From: Mesonia maritima
Lineage (GTDB): Bacteria > Bacteroidota > Bacteroidia > Flavobacteriales > Flavobacteriaceae
Direction of reading: 5' to 3'
Length of the DNA: 64,000 bases
NCBI RefSeq assembly: GCF_042433895.1
Contig: NZ_JBHLUA010000012.1
Span: forward strand, 806,001 to 870,000
Shown: in pieces, positions 1 through 9,811 of the stretch
Layout of the letters: the number at the start of each line of letters is the position of its first letter
Numbering within the stretch: position 1 is the first letter of the stretch
Notes under the pieces: generated by a model
What the model saw: the letters and a program-made list of their open reading frames with translations, nothing else
Told to the model about the DNA's origin: nothing
Databases searched by the model: none
Made by a program: the position numbers and the translations under genes

Positions 1-1
1 T

Positions 2-2137
2 ACTAATCTCTTAACTGCTCAAAATAAAGAAATTACACTAGAAGAAATTTGGAGTGGAACCTTTCGACAAGAGCGCTTAGAATCTTTACAATCGCTAAAA
101 AACGGAACCGAATATATTGTACAAAATTACGATCGTAGTGAAAAAGCGATGAAGGTTGATGTTTATAGTTATAAAACCGGTGACAAGGTAAGAACACTTA
201 TTAATTCTAAAAATATTGATGGTTTGCCTTATTTTCAGGCTTATCAATTAAGTGAAGATGAAAGTAAAGCATTGCTTTCTACCGATATGGAATCGATTTA
301 CCGTAGATCTACACGCGGAATTTATTATGTATATAATTTGGAAACTGGAAAATTAGATCAAGTTTCCGAAGAAAAAATTCAAGAACCTACGTTTTCTCCC
401 GATGCATCAAAAGTTGCTTATGTATTCGAAAATAATATTTATGTCAAAAATATTGCGAGCGGAAAAGTAACGCAAATTACCACAGATGGAAAAATTAATA
501 AAATTATAAACGGGATTACCGATTGGGTTTACGAAGAAGAATTTGCTTTTGTACAAGCATATGAGTGGAATAAAACCGGAGATAAAATAGCTTATTTACG
601 TTTCGATGAAACTCAAGTCCCTGAATTTTCTATGGATATGTACGGAACTTACGGCGAGCAATTATATCCCTCGCAATATGTGTTTAAATATCCAAAAGCT
701 GGTGAAAAAAACTCTGAGATAAGTTTACATATTTACAATTTACAAACAGAAAAAACTTCAGAAGTTGATTTCAAAAATGATTATGAATATTTGCCTAGAA
801 TTAAATGGACGAATAATGAAAATTTGTTGAGTGTTCAAGCGTTAAATCGTCATCAAAATAATTTAGACTTAATTATTGTAAATGCTGAAGAAAATAGCAG
901 CAATATAATTTTAAATGAAACCGATCCAGCTTATATCGATATTACCGATAACTTAACATTTTTAAATGATAATAGTTTTATTTGGACGAGTGAAAAAGAT
1001 GGTTGGAATCATATTTATCATTATGATAAAAATGGAAAATTATTAGATCAAGTAACGCGCGGTCAATGGGAAGTGACCGATTATTATGGCTTCGACCCGA
1101 AAACCGGTAGAATTTATTTTCAGAGTACCGAAAATGGAAGCATAAATCGTGATATATTTTCAATTAGAGCCAACGGAAAAAATAAAGCGCAATTAACTCA
1201 AAAACGAGGGACAAATAGTGCAGACTTTAGTGCTGACTTCACTTACTTTATAAATACTTATACAAGTTCTACCACTCCTTACGAATTTACTTTGCACGAC
1301 GCTAGAAACGGAAAATTAGTACGAGAAATTAAAGATAATTCAGCTCTGTTAAAGCAATTAGAACCTTATAACTTTTCAAAAAAAGAAATTTCTTCCATTA
1401 ATATCAATGGAAATGAATTGAATATGTGGATAATTAAACCGGCTAATTTCGATCCGAATAAAAAATATCCGCTTTTAATGTATCAATATTCAGGACCGGG
1501 ATCACAAGAAGTTTCCAATTCATTTTTTAACACCAATGATTATTGGTATCAATTATTAGCGCAACAAGGTTACATTATAGCTTGTATTGACGGTCGCGGA
1601 ACAGGTTTTAAAGGTTCAGAATTTAAAAAAGTTACGCAGAAAGAATTAGGGAAATATGAGTTAGAAGATCAAGTGGCCGCCGCTAAAAAATTAGGTGATC
1701 GAGATTATATAGATTCAGAAAGAATAGGAATTTGGGGCTGGAGTTTTGGTGGCTTTATGGCTTCTAATGCAATTTTTCAGGCTAATGATACTTTTAGTAT
1801 GGCAATTGCTGTGGCACCGGTTACGAGTTGGCGTTTTTATGATACCATTTATACTGAGCGTTATATGACAACACCCCAAGAAAATCCAACAGGATATGAT
1901 GAAAATTCTCCAATTACACACGTAAACGGATTAAAAGGTGATTTTTTACTAATTCATGGCGGTGGAGATGATAATGTTCACGTACAAAATACCATGCAAA
2001 TGGTAGAGGCGTTAATTCAAGCGAATAAACAATTTGATTGGGCAATTTACCCTGATAAAAATCATGGAATTTATGGTGGAAATACCAGACTTCACCTTTA
2101 CACGAAAATGACCAACTTCATTAAAGAAAACTTATAG
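2..2137 (+). CDS. Dipeptidyl peptidase IV, S9 family (5' end outside the window)
   Basis: This is a secreted or periplasmic serine exopeptidase that removes X-Pro or X-Ala dipeptides from peptide N-termini. The reading frame is already open at base 2, upstream of the first internal ATG at 149, and begins with residues that look like the end of a Sec signal (LLTAQ), so the true start lies outside the window. An N-terminal beta-propeller (DPPIV_N) is followed by an alpha/beta hydrolase domain (Peptidase_S9). The nucleophile is the Ser of GWSFGG (codon 1742), the Asp is in GGGDDNVH (codon 1967) and the His is in DKNHGIYGG (codon 2063), all in the expected order. The double-Glu anchor that binds the substrate N-terminus is visible as DWVYEEEF near 525-545. 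The next gene starts 7 bases after the stop and is a peptide transporter, which supports a peptide-feeding operon. Confidence 0.95.
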   Translation, partial: TNLLTAQNKEITLEEIWSGTFRQERLESLQSLKNGTEYIVQNYDRSEKAMKVDVYSYKTGDKVRTLINSKNIDGLPYFQAYQLSEDESKALLSTDMESIYRRSTRGIYYVYNLETGKLDQVSEEKIQEPTFSPDASKVAYVFENNIYVKNIASGKVTQITTDGKINKIINGITDWVYEEEFAFVQAYEWNKTGDKIAYLRFDETQVPEFSMDMYGTYGEQLYPSQYVFKYPKAGEKNSEISLHIYNLQTEKTSEVDFKNDYEYLPRIKWTNNENLLSVQALNRHQNNLDLIIVNAEENSSNIILNETDPAYIDITDNLTFLNDNSFIWTSEKDGWNHIYHYDKNGKLLDQVTRGQWEVTDYYGFDPKTGRIYFQSTENGSINRDIFSIRANGKNKAQLTQKRGTNSADFSADFTYFINTYTSSTTPYEFTLHDARNGKLVREIKDNSALLKQLEPYNFSKKEISSININGNELNMWIIKPANFDPNKKYPLLMYQYSGPGSQEVSNSFFNTNDYWYQLLAQQGYIIACIDGRGTGFKGSEFKKVTQKELGKYELEDQVAAAKKLGDRDYIDSERIGIWGWSFGGFMASNAIFQANDTFSMAIAVAPVTSWRFYDTIYTERYMTTPQENPTGYDENSPITHVNGLKGDFLLIHGGGDDNVHVQNTMQMVEALIQANKQFDWAIYPDKNHGIYGGNTRLHLYTKMTNFIKENL

Positions 2138-2144
2138 AAATAAT

Positions 2145-3710
2145 ATGGCATCTACAGCGCAACTTCAAAATCAAAAGCAATTATTCGGGCATCCTATAGG
2201 ATTGTATATCCTATTTTTTACCGAGATGTGGGAACGTTTTTCCTACTACGGGATGCGAGCTTTATTAGTTCTTTATATGACAACTTCCACGTTAGGAACC
2301 GATCCTCGCGGAATTGGTTTAGGATGGTCTGAAGAACACGCTTTAGAACTCTACGGCTGGTACACGATGTTGGTGTATGTGCTTTCCATTCCCGGCGGAA
2401 TGATTGCCGATAAATTATTAGGGCAGAAAAAATCTGTATTAATTGGTGCGCTCATTTTATGTGCCGGTCACGGTGTTTTGGCTATTGAAGATTTATGGGC
2501 ATTTTATACCGGTTTGGGATTAGTGGTATTAGGCGTTGGAATGTTAAAACCAAACATTTCTACTATGGTTGGTGGTTTGTATGCGCAAGGCGATATCCGT
2601 CGTGATAAAGGATTTAGTGTTTTCTATATCGGAATTAATTTAGGCTCTTTGCTAGCAACATTATTAGTCGGGTTTGTAGTAGCAGAATGGGGTTGGCACG
2701 CAGGTTTTGCTATGGCTGGAGTAGCAATGCTTTTAGGTTTAATCGTTTATTTAGCTGGATACAAACATTTAAAATACGTAGGGAATTTGGATAAATCTGA
2801 TACAGAAGCTTCAGATGAAGTTTCCTATGGAAAATTATATGCTGAATTATTTAAATCTCCTAAGCAATTAATTATTGCTTTACTGTTAGTGGTTGCATCA
2901 TTCATTGGTTGGTATTATTTAGAATGGGGTTATGGTTTATTATTCTTATTCTTAACCTCTATCGTTGCATTAATGATGATGATTTACAAAGAATTAAACA
3001 CACAAGTTTATAAAGATCGATTTATAGTATTACTCTTGTCATTTATTATGGTGATTATTTTCTGGGGTGCTTTTGAGCAAGCCGGTGGATTAATGAATTT
3101 ATACACCGATTCTAAAACGGATAGAAACTTATTTGGTTGGACCGTTCCAACTATGATGTTCCAGAGTTTAAATGCCGGTTTCATTATTATTTTCGCCACA
3201 ATAGTAGCGAATTATTGGGCAAAGCGAAAACTAAAAGGAAAAGAAGCTTCTTCCATTTTCAAAATGGCATCAGGTATTATAATTATGGGCTTTGGTTTCT
3301 TATTTATGGTTTTTGCCGCAATGGAATTTCAAAAATCAGGTAGTTCAAGTATGCTTTGGTTAGTATTAGCTTATTTATTCCACACAATTGGGGAATTATG
3401 CCTTTCACCGGTAGCACTTTCTTTTATTACAAAATTAGCACCGGTAAAATATGCTTCGTTAATGATGGGTATCTATTTTGCCGCCACCGGTTTAGGAAGT
3501 AAAGTAGCCGGAATTGTAGGAGAGTCCGCTTCAGATTTTGGTGAATATTCAGTTTTCCTCGGAATTTTAATTTTCACTATTGTAATTGGAATAATCTTCG
3601 TTTTATTAACTAAACCCTTAAAACGACTTACGCACGGTGCTGAAGATAACGAGCGCAAACTGCAAGACGTTCAAGATAACGAACCATACGAATTAGAAGA
3701 AAACGTTTAA
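2145..3710 (+). CDS. Proton-coupled oligopeptide transporter (POT/PTR family), first copy
   Basis: A 521-residue inner-membrane symporter predicted to take up di- and tripeptides with protons. The family signature FFTEMWERFSYYGMRALL lies at about residues 25-42 and contains the ExxERF motif that couples proton binding to transport. At least twelve hydrophobic segments are visible, with a charged loop near the middle and a hydrophilic C-terminus rich in Asp and Glu. The gene lies 7 bases after a dipeptidyl peptidase IV gene and 17 bases before a second POT gene, so the three are probably cotranscribed. Import of the dipeptides released by the peptidase is the natural inference. Substrate specificity cannot be read from the sequence. 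Confidence 0.93.
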   Translation: MASTAQLQNQKQLFGHPIGLYILFFTEMWERFSYYGMRALLVLYMTTSTLGTDPRGIGLGWSEEHALELYGWYTMLVYVLSIPGGMIADKLLGQKKSVLIGALILCAGHGVLAIEDLWAFYTGLGLVVLGVGMLKPNISTMVGGLYAQGDIRRDKGFSVFYIGINLGSLLATLLVGFVVAEWGWHAGFAMAGVAMLLGLIVYLAGYKHLKYVGNLDKSDTEASDEVSYGKLYAELFKSPKQLIIALLLVVASFIGWYYLEWGYGLLFLFLTSIVALMMMIYKELNTQVYKDRFIVLLLSFIMVIIFWGAFEQAGGLMNLYTDSKTDRNLFGWTVPTMMFQSLNAGFIIIFATIVANYWAKRKLKGKEASSIFKMASGIIIMGFGFLFMVFAAMEFQKSGSSSMLWLVLAYLFHTIGELCLSPVALSFITKLAPVKYASLMMGIYFAATGLGSKVAGIVGESASDFGEYSVFLGILIFTIVIGIIFVLLTKPLKRLTHGAEDNERKLQDVQDNEPYELEENV

Positions 3711-3727
3711 ATTTTTATAAGAATAAA

Positions 3728-5503
3728 ATGGCATCAATAACATCTACCGAACACGATAATTTATTTAAAAGTAAAGTTTTAGGTCATCCCGCCGGGCTAT
3801 TTGTATTATTTTTCACAGAAATGTGGGAGCGTTTTTCATTCTACGGAATGCGCGTTTTATTAGTCAACTTTCTTACGATGGCAATTGTAGGAGTAGATTT
3901 TCCAGGTTGGGGTTGGTCTACCGAAAATGCAGGAGCTTTATATGGAACCTACGCGGGAATGCTATATTTAACACCCATCTTAGGAGGAATTATCGCCGAT
4001 AGATTAATCGGTTATCGTTGGGCTGTAGTAGTTGGAGCGGTTTTAATGACGCTAGGTCATGCGGCTATGGCTGTAGAAACCGAAATTATGTTATATGTAG
4101 GCTTAGGATTTTTAATTCTTGGTACAGGTTTTTTCAAACCCAACATTACTTCTATTATTTCTGAAATGTATAAATACCTTCCGGAAAAGAAAGATGGTGC
4201 GTATACCATATTTTATATGGGTGTAAATGCGGGGGCTTTCTTCGGAATGATGTTATGTGGATATTTAGCTGAAAAATTAGGTTGGAGCTGGGGCTTTGGT
4301 CTTGCTGGAATTTTTATGCTTTTAGGAACACTTCAGTTTTGGTTAGCGAAACCGCTTTTCGGAAAAATAGGCGGTGTTCCTGAGAAAGGGAGAGAAGTTG
4401 AAATTTCTGAAGAAGAAAAGAAAGACTACAAACCAAATCCTTTTACGATGTTCGATAAAATACTAATTATCGTAAGTGCCGTAATAGGATTTTTATATTT
4501 AATAAACGACCCGACTTCAAAAATAGGAGATGTAAATCTTCTTCCTGAAAAAATGCCATTTGAACTTGGTGCAGATTCTATTACGGGACCTATCGGTATT
4601 GCTATAATTGGATTAGTATTATTTTTGATTTTAATTGTTTCAAGAATTTCGCGTTATACAAAAGTTGTACGTGACCGAATGATTGCAGTCGTAATTTTCG
4701 CATTTTTTACGGTAATTTTCTTTTTGTGTTTTGAGCAAGCTGCTTCATCTTTAGTCCTTTTTGCAAGAGATTATGTAGACCGAACGCTTGAAGGAAATTC
4801 CGCTTTAATTTACAATATCATTAATACTTTACTTACGGTAATTCCGCTAGGAATAATTACATGGGTTTTAATTCTGTTATGGAAACAAACTCATAAGAAA
4901 GTTTTAGGCTCTAATATTGTTTTAATGGTTTGCTTTTTAGGAGTTTGGGGGTTAGTGATTTGGATGTTAGCTCGTGAATTTTCTTCAGATTCTATTGAAA
5001 TTACCGTTTCATGGTTTAGTATTCTAAACTCTTTCTTCATTATCACATTTGCTTCCATGTTTTCAAAATGGTGGGAAAGTAAATACAATCCTTCTGCAGC
5101 TTTAAAATATGGAATTGGTCTTGTACTTGTTGGAGTAGGATTCGCGTTTTTGGCCTATGGTTCAGACGGTATTAATCCTGGTGTAAAAGTGAGTATGATT
5201 TGGCTAATTCTAGCATATTTATTCCACACATTGGGAGAGCTTTGTTTATCACCTGTAGGACTTTCCTATGTTAGTAAATTAGTTCCTGCGCGAATGATCG
5301 CGTTAATGTTTGGAATGTGGTATTTAGCCATCGCTATCGGAAATAAATTAGCCGGTTCCCTAGGAGGAATGGTAGATCAAATTAAAGAAGAATACAATTT
5401 GTCTACTTTCTTTTTAATCTTTACCATAATTCCTGTGGTAGCAGGAATTATAGTAGCGGTTTTAAATCCGTTACTGAAAAAGTTAATGCACGGCGTAAAA
5501 TAA
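3728..5503 (+). CDS. Proton-coupled oligopeptide transporter (POT/PTR family), second copy
   Basis: A 591-residue homologue of the preceding transporter, with the same signature (FTEMWERFSFYGMR at about residues 30-43) and the conserved FHTLGELCLSPVGLS segment near the C-terminal helices. It is 70 residues longer than its neighbour, mainly because of an enlarged region between the two helix bundles at about residues 210-300. The pair arose by an old duplication, since the proteins share motifs but are clearly diverged. Keeping two adjacent POT proteins suggests different peptide size or affinity ranges; that is inference. Confidence 0.93.
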   Translation: MASITSTEHDNLFKSKVLGHPAGLFVLFFTEMWERFSFYGMRVLLVNFLTMAIVGVDFPGWGWSTENAGALYGTYAGMLYLTPILGGIIADRLIGYRWAVVVGAVLMTLGHAAMAVETEIMLYVGLGFLILGTGFFKPNITSIISEMYKYLPEKKDGAYTIFYMGVNAGAFFGMMLCGYLAEKLGWSWGFGLAGIFMLLGTLQFWLAKPLFGKIGGVPEKGREVEISEEEKKDYKPNPFTMFDKILIIVSAVIGFLYLINDPTSKIGDVNLLPEKMPFELGADSITGPIGIAIIGLVLFLILIVSRISRYTKVVRDRMIAVVIFAFFTVIFFLCFEQAASSLVLFARDYVDRTLEGNSALIYNIINTLLTVIPLGIITWVLILLWKQTHKKVLGSNIVLMVCFLGVWGLVIWMLAREFSSDSIEITVSWFSILNSFFIITFASMFSKWWESKYNPSAALKYGIGLVLVGVGFAFLAYGSDGINPGVKVSMIWLILAYLFHTLGELCLSPVGLSYVSKLVPARMIALMFGMWYLAIAIGNKLAGSLGGMVDQIKEEYNLSTFFLIFTIIPVVAGIIVAVLNPLLKKLMHGVK

Positions 5504-5553
5504 GCTTTAGGGTTTAATTAAAGCTTTGGAATGCTTTTTGATAATTATTTATT

Positions 5554-6099
5554 ATGAAAAAACAACTGATTTTTTTTATAGCTATCCTTTTATCTGTAGG
5601 AGTTTCCGCACAGAAAATTAATTGGATGACTATGAACGAAGCCTTAGAAGCGCAAAAAGAAAATCCAAAAAAGATTTTTGTAGATGTTTATACCGAATGG
5701 TGTGGCCCGTGCAAATTACTGGATAAAAACACTTTTCAAAATGAAGATGTAGCAAAATACATCAATAAACATTTTTATGCGGTAAAATTTAATGCGGAAG
5801 GAACCGAAGAAGTGACTTACAAAGATTTTACCTATACAAATCCTAATCATAAAGCGAATAAGAAAGGCAGAAACAGTCAGCATTTATTTGCCCATGCATT
5901 AAAAATTAGAGCTTATCCGAGTATGGTTTTCTTCGATGAAGAATCAGAAATAATCTCGCCGGTAACCGGTTATCATACGCCAAAGCAATTGGAAATTTAT
6001 TTGAAGATGATTGCTAATGATGATTACAAAGACTTAACCACACAAGAAGCGTGGAAAGAATATCAAAATAATTTCAAAAATACTTTTAGTAACAATTGA
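5554..6099 (+). CDS. Secreted thioredoxin-family protein with a CGPC active site
   Basis: A 181-residue protein with a Sec signal peptide (residues 1-19, cleavage after VSA) followed by one thioredoxin fold. The redox motif is EWCGPCK with cysteines at 50 and 53, and the cis-proline segment is AYPSMVFF. It probably acts in the periplasm as a disulfide reductase or oxidase. It follows the POT transporters by 50 bases, so it may be the last gene of that operon or have its own promoter. The partner protein is unknown. The converging comEC gene ends 22 bases downstream. Confidence 0.85.
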   Translation: MKKQLIFFIAILLSVGVSAQKINWMTMNEALEAQKENPKKIFVDVYTEWCGPCKLLDKNTFQNEDVAKYINKHFYAVKFNAEGTEEVTYKDFTYTNPNHKANKKGRNSQHLFAHALKIRAYPSMVFFDEESEIISPVTGYHTPKQLEIYLKMIANDDYKDLTTQEAWKEYQNNFKNTFSNN

Positions 6100-6121
6100 T
6101 GTTGAAAATGTGCTAAGATGT

Positions 6122-8149
6122 TCAATAATCAAGAGTGAAAGCTCCCTTTTTACCTGTATAGTGAAAAGGGACTTTTTTTTGCGCACAGGTTTCGCTCCAT
6201 CTTTTTACATAGCTATGGTAATTGCTGCCATCAACTATAATTTTTTTTGGTTGAAGTTTATTGAGAACGCGTACTAAATTTATTTTAGGAGAATCGTTTA
6301 GCAACACATAATCTACAGAGGCGGAAGAAGGCAAGTCAAAAATTCCGTTTTGGTCAATAATTAGCAATGAATTTCCGTAGAAATTATACCAATTTTTTAG
6401 GGTGTCTTCTGTAGAAATTTTTTGAAGCGGAATATTATTTTCGAGGTTTTCTACAATTCTTGGAGCTTTTATTTTACCAATAGAATCTGAATAAAATTTA
6501 TAAGTCGATTGTTCCTGAAAGCCGAGTAAAGTCCCTTTTGAAATATGAAAAACAGTGAAAGATTGATTTTCTTTTTCTTGTTGATGCGAAAAAATATAAT
6601 AAAGCTGAAAAGAAATGAACAATATTAATAAGGAAACTACCAATCTTTTCTTTTTCATTCGTAAAGTAAAAAACAACGTGATTAATAGGGCATAACCAAA
6701 AATTACATACGGTACCGGAAAATAAATATGTTCAATAAGAAAAGCTTTTTGGCTAGCAACCCAATTGATTATAAAAAGTAATTGATGAAGAATAAATTGA
6801 TAAATTTCTCTCACTAAATCGGGTAGAAAATTAACCGAACTCAGAAAAATAATCAATAACCCTAAGCCTAAAATTATACCTAAAGCTGGGACAACTAAAA
6901 TATTAGTAAGAAAAAACAAACCCGGAAATTGATGAAAATAATAAATACTTAACGGGAAAACACCTAATTGTGCAGCAAAAGTAACACTCGCAATGTTTCC
7001 AAAAAACCGAATAATTTTGTGCGTATGTTTAAAGGGTCTAAAAAAGTAAGGCTGAAAACAAATAATTGCTAAAACCGCGCAATAACTTAATTGAAATCCA
7101 ACTTCAAATAGCAAATTCGGATTAATCAATAATAAAATTAAAGCAGAAAGACAGAGCATTGTTAATGTTCCTGTTCTTCGTTTTAGTAATAAACCAATAC
7201 TTAAACACGAAAACATAGTGACAGCTCGCAAAACAGAAGGTGTGAAACCAACGAGAAACGCGTAACTCCACAGTAAACTAATAATTATAAAAGCACTAAA
7301 ATATTTTCCGAAACGAAATTTCCGAAGTGGATAAAAAATATAATAAAGCAGCCCAAGCAAAATTCCAATATGCAATCCAGAAACTGCCAAAATATGAACC
7401 ACGCCGGCTTCAGTAAATTTTTCATAGGTTTCATTTGCTAAAGCATTTTTATTGCCTAGTAAAAGCGCTTGCATTAAATGAATTTCTTTCGGTTTAAATC
7501 CATTTTTAGATAGTGAAACTTCTAACGTCTTTTTCAGCTTAGCAGCTTTGGTATAAAAGTTAGCTTGATGGTCAATTTTTAGTATTCTTTGTGGCGAAAT
7601 AGTGATTTGTCGATAAATTCCGCGATTCATCATAAATTTTTTATAGCTGAATTGATACGGGTTTTTAGCAGAATAAATGCTTTCTAAACTATCACGAAGT
7701 AAAATTTCATCGCCAACTTTTGCATAATTTGGTAAGGTGTCATTTTCAAGACTTAGTAAAATTTTCCCTTCACTTTTTACCGAATCAATTTGAGTAATTT
7801 CAGCTATATAATTATCGAAAAAATGATTTTCGTTGAGTTTTTCTTCAATTACTACACGAAAATTTGCTTTATTTTTTTCATAATTTAAGTAATGATTTTT
7901 TGTGTTTTCAGGTTGATGAAGTTGAAAACAAAACATTCCCAAAACTATAAAGACTAATAAAGCGAAGATGGAGAAAAAGGAATCTTGAAACCATAAAAAT
8001 CGTGCTCTTCCGTAAAGGAAAATAAAGAGTGAAAAACTCACTATCCAGACATAAATCGGCAAATCTGTTACTATAAAATACTTGCCAAAAACAATACCGA
8101 TACAAAAAGAAATAGTAAGTAAGAGTACGGGATTATTCCATAACCTCAT
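6122..8149 (-). CDS. ComEC/Rec2-family membrane protein
   Basis: A 675-residue inner-membrane protein of the ComEC/Rec2 family, which forms the channel that passes single-stranded DNA into the cytoplasm during natural transformation. The N-terminus has three hydrophobic helices, followed by a soluble OB-like DUF4131 region and the Competence domain, which includes the family segment HILAVSGLHIGIL near residue 253 and many helices up to about residue 510. The C-terminal 160 residues lie where other ComEC proteins have a metallo-beta-lactamase-like nuclease. No HxHxDH metal-binding motif is visible there, so the nuclease part appears degenerate. The gene is last in a minus-strand group with surE, lpxB and an NlpC/P60 gene. 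Confidence 0.88.
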   Translation of the reverse strand: MRLWNNPVLLLTISFCIGIVFGKYFIVTDLPIYVWIVSFSLFIFLYGRARFLWFQDSFFSIFALLVFIVLGMFCFQLHQPENTKNHYLNYEKNKANFRVVIEEKLNENHFFDNYIAEITQIDSVKSEGKILLSLENDTLPNYAKVGDEILLRDSLESIYSAKNPYQFSYKKFMMNRGIYRQITISPQRILKIDHQANFYTKAAKLKKTLEVSLSKNGFKPKEIHLMQALLLGNKNALANETYEKFTEAGVVHILAVSGLHIGILLGLLYYIFYPLRKFRFGKYFSAFIIISLLWSYAFLVGFTPSVLRAVTMFSCLSIGLLLKRRTGTLTMLCLSALILLLINPNLLFEVGFQLSYCAVLAIICFQPYFFRPFKHTHKIIRFFGNIASVTFAAQLGVFPLSIYYFHQFPGLFFLTNILVVPALGIILGLGLLIIFLSSVNFLPDLVREIYQFILHQLLFIINWVASQKAFLIEHIYFPVPYVIFGYALLITLFFTLRMKKKRLVVSLLILFISFQLYYIFSHQQEKENQSFTVFHISKGTLLGFQEQSTYKFYSDSIGKIKAPRIVENLENNIPLQKISTEDTLKNWYNFYGNSLLIIDQNGIFDLPSSASVDYVLLNDSPKINLVRVLNKLQPKKIIVDGSNYHSYVKRWSETCAQKKVPFHYTGKKGAFTLDY

Positions 8150-8178
8150 TGTATAAAGTTACAGAAAATAATAAGAAC

Positions 8179-8676
8179 TTAAAAAATACGACGCGCCATG
8201 ACAAAGGCTTTATTCCAATACGGATTGTTTAATGACGAAACAATTACGCCGCTAGAAGTTGTAGAATGAATAAAATTAACTTCACCGGGAACCAGTTGTA
8301 CCACCAAACCTACGTGATTAATTACTCTTCTACTTTTATTAGTTTGAAAAAAAAGCAAATCGCCAACGTTAATTTCATTTACACGTAATCTTCTTCCTTC
8401 TTTAGACATTGCACGAGAAGTTCTTGGTAGCTGAATGTTTTCTTCCTGAAAAGAAACATAAATTAAACCTGAACAATCCATTCCTTTTCTGGTCGTTCCG
8501 CCGTATTTGTATTTTGTTCCTTCAAAAGTTAAAGCATAATCAGCAACTTTACTCGCCGCCGGAACAGGATCATATCTATACGAGGAACTTTTTTTAACGC
8601 CTGAAGAATTCCGTTTGGAAGCTCCACAGGAAACAAGAGAAATAGCTAAAATTAAAAGGAAAAGGATTTTTTTCAT
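8179..8676 (-). CDS. NlpC/P60-family (C40) cell-wall hydrolase lipoprotein
   Basis: A 165-residue lipoprotein predicted to cleave peptidoglycan stem peptides. I chose the ATG at 8676 instead of the longer frame to 8712 because it gives a clean lipoprotein signal (MKKILFLLIL then SLVSC, lipidated Cys17) and avoids overlap with the end of lpxB. The catalytic Cys is in KGMDCSGLIY (Cys68), the His in INHVGLV (His121), and a third polar residue (His137) is in FIHSTTS, the standard order for C40 peptidases. It lies 17 bases after lpxB and 30 before comEC and is probably cotranscribed with them. Confidence 0.9.
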   Translation of the reverse strand: MKKILFLLILAISLVSCGASKRNSSGVKKSSSYRYDPVPAASKVADYALTFEGTKYKYGGTTRKGMDCSGLIYVSFQEENIQLPRTSRAMSKEGRRLRVNEINVGDLLFFQTNKSRRVINHVGLVVQLVPGEVNFIHSTTSSGVIVSSLNNPYWNKAFVMARRIF

Positions 8677-8692
8677 AGGTTGGTTTTCTTTT

Positions 8693-9805
8693 CTAACGAA
8701 TTTTATTGACAATTAATTGTGCGGTTTTTTCACTGGCGCCACTTCCGCCGAGTTTTTGCGCTAATAAATCATATTCTTGAAGTAGTTTTTTTCGGTTTTC
8801 TTCATTTAAAATATTCCGCAGCGATTGCTCTAAATTTTTCGCGTTAAATTCATGCTGAATTAATTCTTTCACGACTTCTTTGTCCATAATTAAATTTACC
8901 AGCGAAATATAATCCAGATTTATAATTCGTTTTGCGATTTCATAAGAAATAGTACTTCCTTTATAACAAACCACTTCTGGAACTTTAAAAAGAGCGGTTT
9001 CTAGGGTCGCGGTTCCTGAAGTTACCAAAGCTGCGGTGGCGACACTCAGTAAATCGTAGGTTTTGTTCATACTCAAAAAGACATTCTTTTTATGCAAATA
9101 AGGTTCATAAAAAGAGCGATCTTGACTTGGCGCTCCAGCAATCACAAATTGATAATCAGGAAATTTTTCAACCATTTTTAGCATGGTTTTCAACATTTTA
9201 CTGATTTCTTGTTTCCGGCTTCCGGGGAGTAACGCGATAATCGGTTTTTGTGAAAGTTTATTTTCGCTTATAAATTCTTGAAAACTAATATCTTTTCGTT
9301 GTTGAATAGCATCTAGTAATGGATGACCTACAAAATGAACAGGAAAATCGTGTTTTTTCTCGTAAAAATCTTTTTCAAACGGAAGGATTACGTAAAGTTC
9401 ATCTACATCACGTTTTATGGCTTTTATTCTGTTTTCTTTCCACGCCCAAATTTGTGGTGAAATATAATAATGCGTTTTAAAACCTTCGGTTCGAGCCCAT
9501 TTTGCGATCCTAAAATTGAAACCAGGATAGTCAATAAAAATAATTACATCAGGTTTGTATTTAGCGATATCTTTTTTACAGAATTTAATATTATTCAGAA
9601 TAGTTTTTAAGTTCACAGCAACCTCAACAAACCCCATAAATGCTAATTCGCGGTAATGTTTTACTAAAGTTCCGCCAACTTGCTGCATTAAATCGCCTCC
9701 CCAAAATCTAAAATCGGCTTCAGGATCTTCTTTCTGTAAAGCTTTCATTAGATTTGCCGCGTGTAAATCTCCCGATGCTTCGCCTGCGATTAAGTAATAT
9801 TTCAT
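8693..9805 (-). CDS. lpxB: Lipid-A-disaccharide synthase
   Basis: This GT19 glycosyltransferase joins UDP-2,3-diacylglucosamine to lipid X, forming the disaccharide core of lipid A at the inner membrane. The 370-residue length is normal. The N-terminus reads MKYYLIAGEASGDLHAANL, the family start, followed by the conserved ISPQIWAWKENR region and the ALLPGSRKQEI segment that binds the nucleotide. The TSGTATLETAL motif near residue 263 is also typical. It sits in the order surE, small membrane protein, lpxB, C40 peptidase, comEC, so lipid A synthesis shares a transcript with other envelope genes. Confidence 0.97.
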   Translation of the reverse strand: MKYYLIAGEASGDLHAANLMKALQKEDPEADFRFWGGDLMQQVGGTLVKHYRELAFMGFVEVAVNLKTILNNIKFCKKDIAKYKPDVIIFIDYPGFNFRIAKWARTEGFKTHYYISPQIWAWKENRIKAIKRDVDELYVILPFEKDFYEKKHDFPVHFVGHPLLDAIQQRKDISFQEFISENKLSQKPIIALLPGSRKQEISKMLKTMLKMVEKFPDYQFVIAGAPSQDRSFYEPYLHKKNVFLSMNKTYDLLSVATAALVTSGTATLETALFKVPEVVCYKGSTISYEIAKRIINLDYISLVNLIMDKEVVKELIQHEFNAKNLEQSLRNILNEENRKKLLQEYDLLAQKLGGSGASEKTAQLIVNKIR

Positions 9806-9811
9806 TTGAAT

